This document shows positions 60,978-64,000 of a DNA stretch of 64,000 nt, one piece after another (positions within the stretch are counted from its first letter, which is position 1; each line of letters opens with the position of its first letter). The stretch is from Steromphala cineraria (taxonomy: Eukaryota > Mollusca > Gastropoda > Trochida > Trochidae): positions 21,579,515 to 21,643,514 of the forward strand of contig OU744726.1 of assembly GCA_916613615.1 (NCBI GenBank), written 5' to 3'. The notes under the pieces are model-generated. The model saw only the letters and a list, made by a program, of their open reading frames with translations, made no database searches and had not been told where the DNA came from. A program made the position numbers and the translations under genes.

Positions 60978-63900
60978 TACATATACAGCTGATGCCTAAA
61001 ATTTGTTTCATTGAATAATCATTGTCATTTTGATTCCATATTGGCGTCGTTTGATATAAATTGCTGTTTGCAATTAATTTGTTCATTTCATAAGGTTTGG
61101 TCATGTTCATCTCAAGGCAACACATAACTATTGTTTTGTGGACATTTGCCATGCAATGAAATAAGAACAAACCAAATGTTCTTTCTCTACATCGCTCAGG
61201 ATATATAAGCTTTTTCTGACTCATTTGTATCTGCAGTTTTGTCCAATCTCTTCATTGATATCAAATATTATATGAAATGCTGACAATATGTGTATATTTG
61301 TTTGACTACGTTTGAAATTTGATTGCACTTGATAAATACTTATATTATTACACGTAACTAAAAATAGGGTTAGTAACTCAGTTAATTTACTGCAGATGTT
61401 AAAGATGGAACCAACCTGTAACCTGGCTGCAGCTCCCAAGTCTCTTGATGTTTGGGACACAATGTCCTAACATAATTGTTTTAAGGGAATTCCTCCCTCG
61501 ACACTCTCCAGAGGAAGATGACAGTGCATTTTTAAATCAGTGTTGATAATTGCAGCTCTGTGTTCTTTTGGGAAAATATATTGCATTGCATCAAAAGTGT
61601 TCATACCATCTTGATATTGAAATCTCAAGAGACTTGTGTTTATTCTCTCTTGAATTCTTAATGCTCCTGACAGAAGTTAAGGTGAATCTGGCATGGTCTT
61701 CCATCCCTAAAATATTTTGCTTTATCTTTAACAAAATAAATATCTTAAAGGGGCAGTAGCACGTTTTTTTATCATTTTATATTTTAATTTTTCACTGATC
61801 ATTGTTAGTTAATGCTAAATGTATTATTTTGACAGTGTCAAAAATCACATTACAGAAACCAATCATCCATAGTCAGAGGACAAAGTATGAAGATTCACAT
61901 AAACTCCATTGATGGCCATTTTGTGTGAACACCTTTAATTCATTTTGTGTAATAAAAAGGAATCGCATGGCTAAACTTTAAGTTATATATTTGAATTATT
62001 ACTGCTCTCTTTATTTTAAATACATTGTCTTTAAATTGGAACCATTATTTTCCTTTTTCTTGACACCACCTTGTATTCCCAATAGAAACGTTCTACTGCA
62101 TATACATATGGTTTGAGGACTTGATTTCAGTCTATTTCTTTTATCAAGGTCATTGGATTTGTAACTTTTCGATAAAAACTATAGATCGAGAATATTACAA
62201 ACATCTATATCATTTGACTGATTGATTCAGACATTTTAATTAGCACCCCCCTTTTCCAATATTGTAACCACCCAGGGCGCTTAATGGGTCAAATACGGTA
62301 CTTTGACGACTGAAAAAATAAATTTGCAGGTTCATTTTATGCATAAGAGTTACCGTCACCACTGTCTAATACCGTTACTTTTGTGCCGATCTGTTGAGAA
62401 TCTGTTTGGTTCTACACACCAGGCTCTTTATTCAAACGCTCTCAATGAGACACCACTTGTCAGAATGCGAACTTTATTTCCTGTAGGCCTCGTCTTCATG
62501 TTCAACCAAAAGGGAAGAGCGATTCGAGACAGAGTTCTCTTTCTTGTGGCTATTCCAGGTTATGACGATCTTACAAGCATGTGATCTGATGTGGGTATGA
62601 TGATTTAATTTAAAAGGAAAGCAAGATGTAACATACATAGAAGTTGAAATAGTTTGACCCCACAATACATTAATTAAAGAAAATGACAGGTAATTTATAA
62701 TTGATGTAGAACATTTAAAGACCTTGATTGCACCAATGATAGAAATGCTGTACGTCTGCATACATATACGTTGTCAGCGAAAAAGCTAGTTTCACAGCAT
62801 TCCTACATACACCTTGTACTGAGGAGTTTGGTTTTATGGAGACGTCTACTCTGTAACATGCATGAAGATAACCCAAATTTAATTTCTCAAAATAAAGTTG
62901 TTGAAATCAAGGCGCTTTTGATGATAACTCTAAAAGTTTTAACAATTATTTTGTTTAGGATCATCGACACTTAGGGGAGATTAGAATTTCAATAACGAAA
63001 ATGATATCCTTTAACCTGAAAATAGATTCTTAATTTTCCTACAAATGAAGATTAAACATTCGAGACATGTTTGATGTCTTAGTCATCAAGTTAAAAGCAA
63101 ATTTCCCAAACTAATGAAGAATAGTCACAATCACTTCAAATTGTTAGATTAAACACAACATAATTCAACGCCTTGTCACACCAACTACTTTGAAACAATT
63201 GATCACAGAATGTCTTGGATGTTTATGGACAAGCTTGACATATTTTGGTAACTTAGCATTTGGTTCAAAATATTTAAGGTATTTTTGAAAATTGTATTTG
63301 CGTATGAAAGATATTCAGAATGTAAAAGTCATGTTGATAACCAGAAAATCAAAATAATTTAAAAGAAAAATGCCTTCAGAGGAACAAAGAAAACTGAAAA
63401 ATATCATAATCCATGACGTTACCAAAACGTAATAAAAATATGTCGAGTTAATAAGTGTGAGGAACGATGTTCATGTGATTGCTTAATTCCAAGGGCTATT
63501 TTGTAACACGGAAAAATCGTTTGGTGTACTCAAAGGTATTGCAGTGCAATACAATGGCTCGTTCACAAATTGATGAAGTACTGAATAATAACGCTGGATT
63601 TGTGTAGTAATTACAGCTACCTTCCATCAATTTAATGCTGAAAGTTCATACTACATAACTGTTTCTATTATAGGTCAAGTGACTACACCATGTTGTTTCC
63701 AAAGTAATCTCTTGAGCACCATTTCGACCATCGCAGTTTTCATATGTAGTTTAACCTCTCGTTTACTTTCTCATTTGTTTCTGAAGCTATATATTTGGAA
63801 ACCACGAACAGAGGTTCGATGTCACTAGAGAAAATAATATTCTTAACAGGTAACAAGCCTAAGAATATATATACGTCAAGTTACTGATTATAGTCAAGGG

Positions 63901-63984
63901 GTAGACTATTTAAGTTAGACAGAAGGTACAATATTAGCTTAATTTAAAAGATTGTTAATAACCATACTTTCTCAATTACATGGC
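60978..63984 (+). repeat. Near-tandem duplication, copy B
   Basis: Second copy of 57174-60139. It differs by a MITE insertion (61745-62099), loss of the segment matching about 58010-58280, and a 30-bp insertion near 63510 ('tattttgtaacacggaaaaatcg'). Similarity stops at 63984, where the sequence diverges just before the window edge. Confidence 0.9.
61745..62099. mobile_element. TTAA-flanked MITE, copy 3 (right end damaged)
   Basis: Left end TTAA|AGGGGCAGTAGCACG is intact. The right end reads ACGTTCTACTGCA and stops there without CCCCTTTAA. It is fused directly to the inner part of the neighbouring ACCGTATT-type element, so a deletion removed the junction. Body lines match copy 2. Confidence 0.85.
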
Positions 63985-64000
63985 TTACATGTCCATTCAA

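Noticed and set aside
62303..62761. Two overlapping frames of 93 and 95 codons on opposite strands
   Set aside because: Neither frame is kept in copy A (58500-58960), where single-base changes close them, and no family resemblance is seen.
14281..64000. CRISPR-like regular repeats
   Set aside because: The only regularly spaced repeats (15462-15690 and 16449-16740) are palindromes with no unique spacers, inside an animal foldback element.

Overview
This is an AT-rich, intron-bearing animal window, most likely from a bivalve mollusc or a close lophotrochozoan. The reasons are a secreted family-10 glycoside hydrolase gene of the lophotrochozoan type, CR1/L2-like LINE remnants with microsatellite tails, a tRNA-derived SINE, and short non-autonomous elements carrying clustered TCCG motifs and 'gaccttgacctt' stretches that I associate with bivalve genomes. 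The species call is an inference.

The only complete protein-coding gene I can support lies on the minus strand at 3502-11456. It has twelve coding exons, all with GT-AG junctions and consistent phase, plus a probable 5' noncoding exon ending at 12038. It encodes a 568-residue secreted protein with a signal peptide, a CBM4/9-like carbohydrate-binding domain, a GH10 (endo-xylanase family) barrel and a small C-terminal domain. Splicing and frame are intact, but the barrel has lost the acid/base Glu (now Ala345), the conserved RGH arginine and histidine (now Phe294 and Gln296) and the aromatic WGFW platform. The nucleophile Glu446 remains. The gene therefore looks like a maintained GH10 pseudoenzyme. 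Two inverted-repeat elements sit in its introns.

From about 12.6 kb to the right edge I see essentially no intact genes. The DNA is a mosaic of low-copy duplications broken up by mobile elements. (a) An inverted duplication relates about 15.35-23.4 kb to 43.9-46.62 kb. (b) A long, diverged direct duplication relates about 34.97-43.87 kb to 47.42-56.83 kb. (c) A young near-tandem duplication relates 57.17-60.14 kb to 60.98-63.98 kb. Because one copy often lacks an insertion found in the other, several elements can be delimited by comparison with the empty site. These include a 1.36-kb foldback element (15422-16778) whose arms are about 24 tandem CCTAATTAGG palindromes spaced 21-22 bp apart, two hairpin-ended elements (17194-17718 and 42818-43062), and three copies of a TTAA-flanked MITE.

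Other remnants are LINE reverse-transcriptase or C-terminal fragments at 14.56-15.35, 21.43-21.98, 33.05-33.59 and 41.09-41.37 kb, a SINE at 28.88-29.28 kb, a conserved exon-like segment present three times, and an orphan signal-peptide exon at 55065-55124. All identity and copy statements come from reading by eye. No database search was available.
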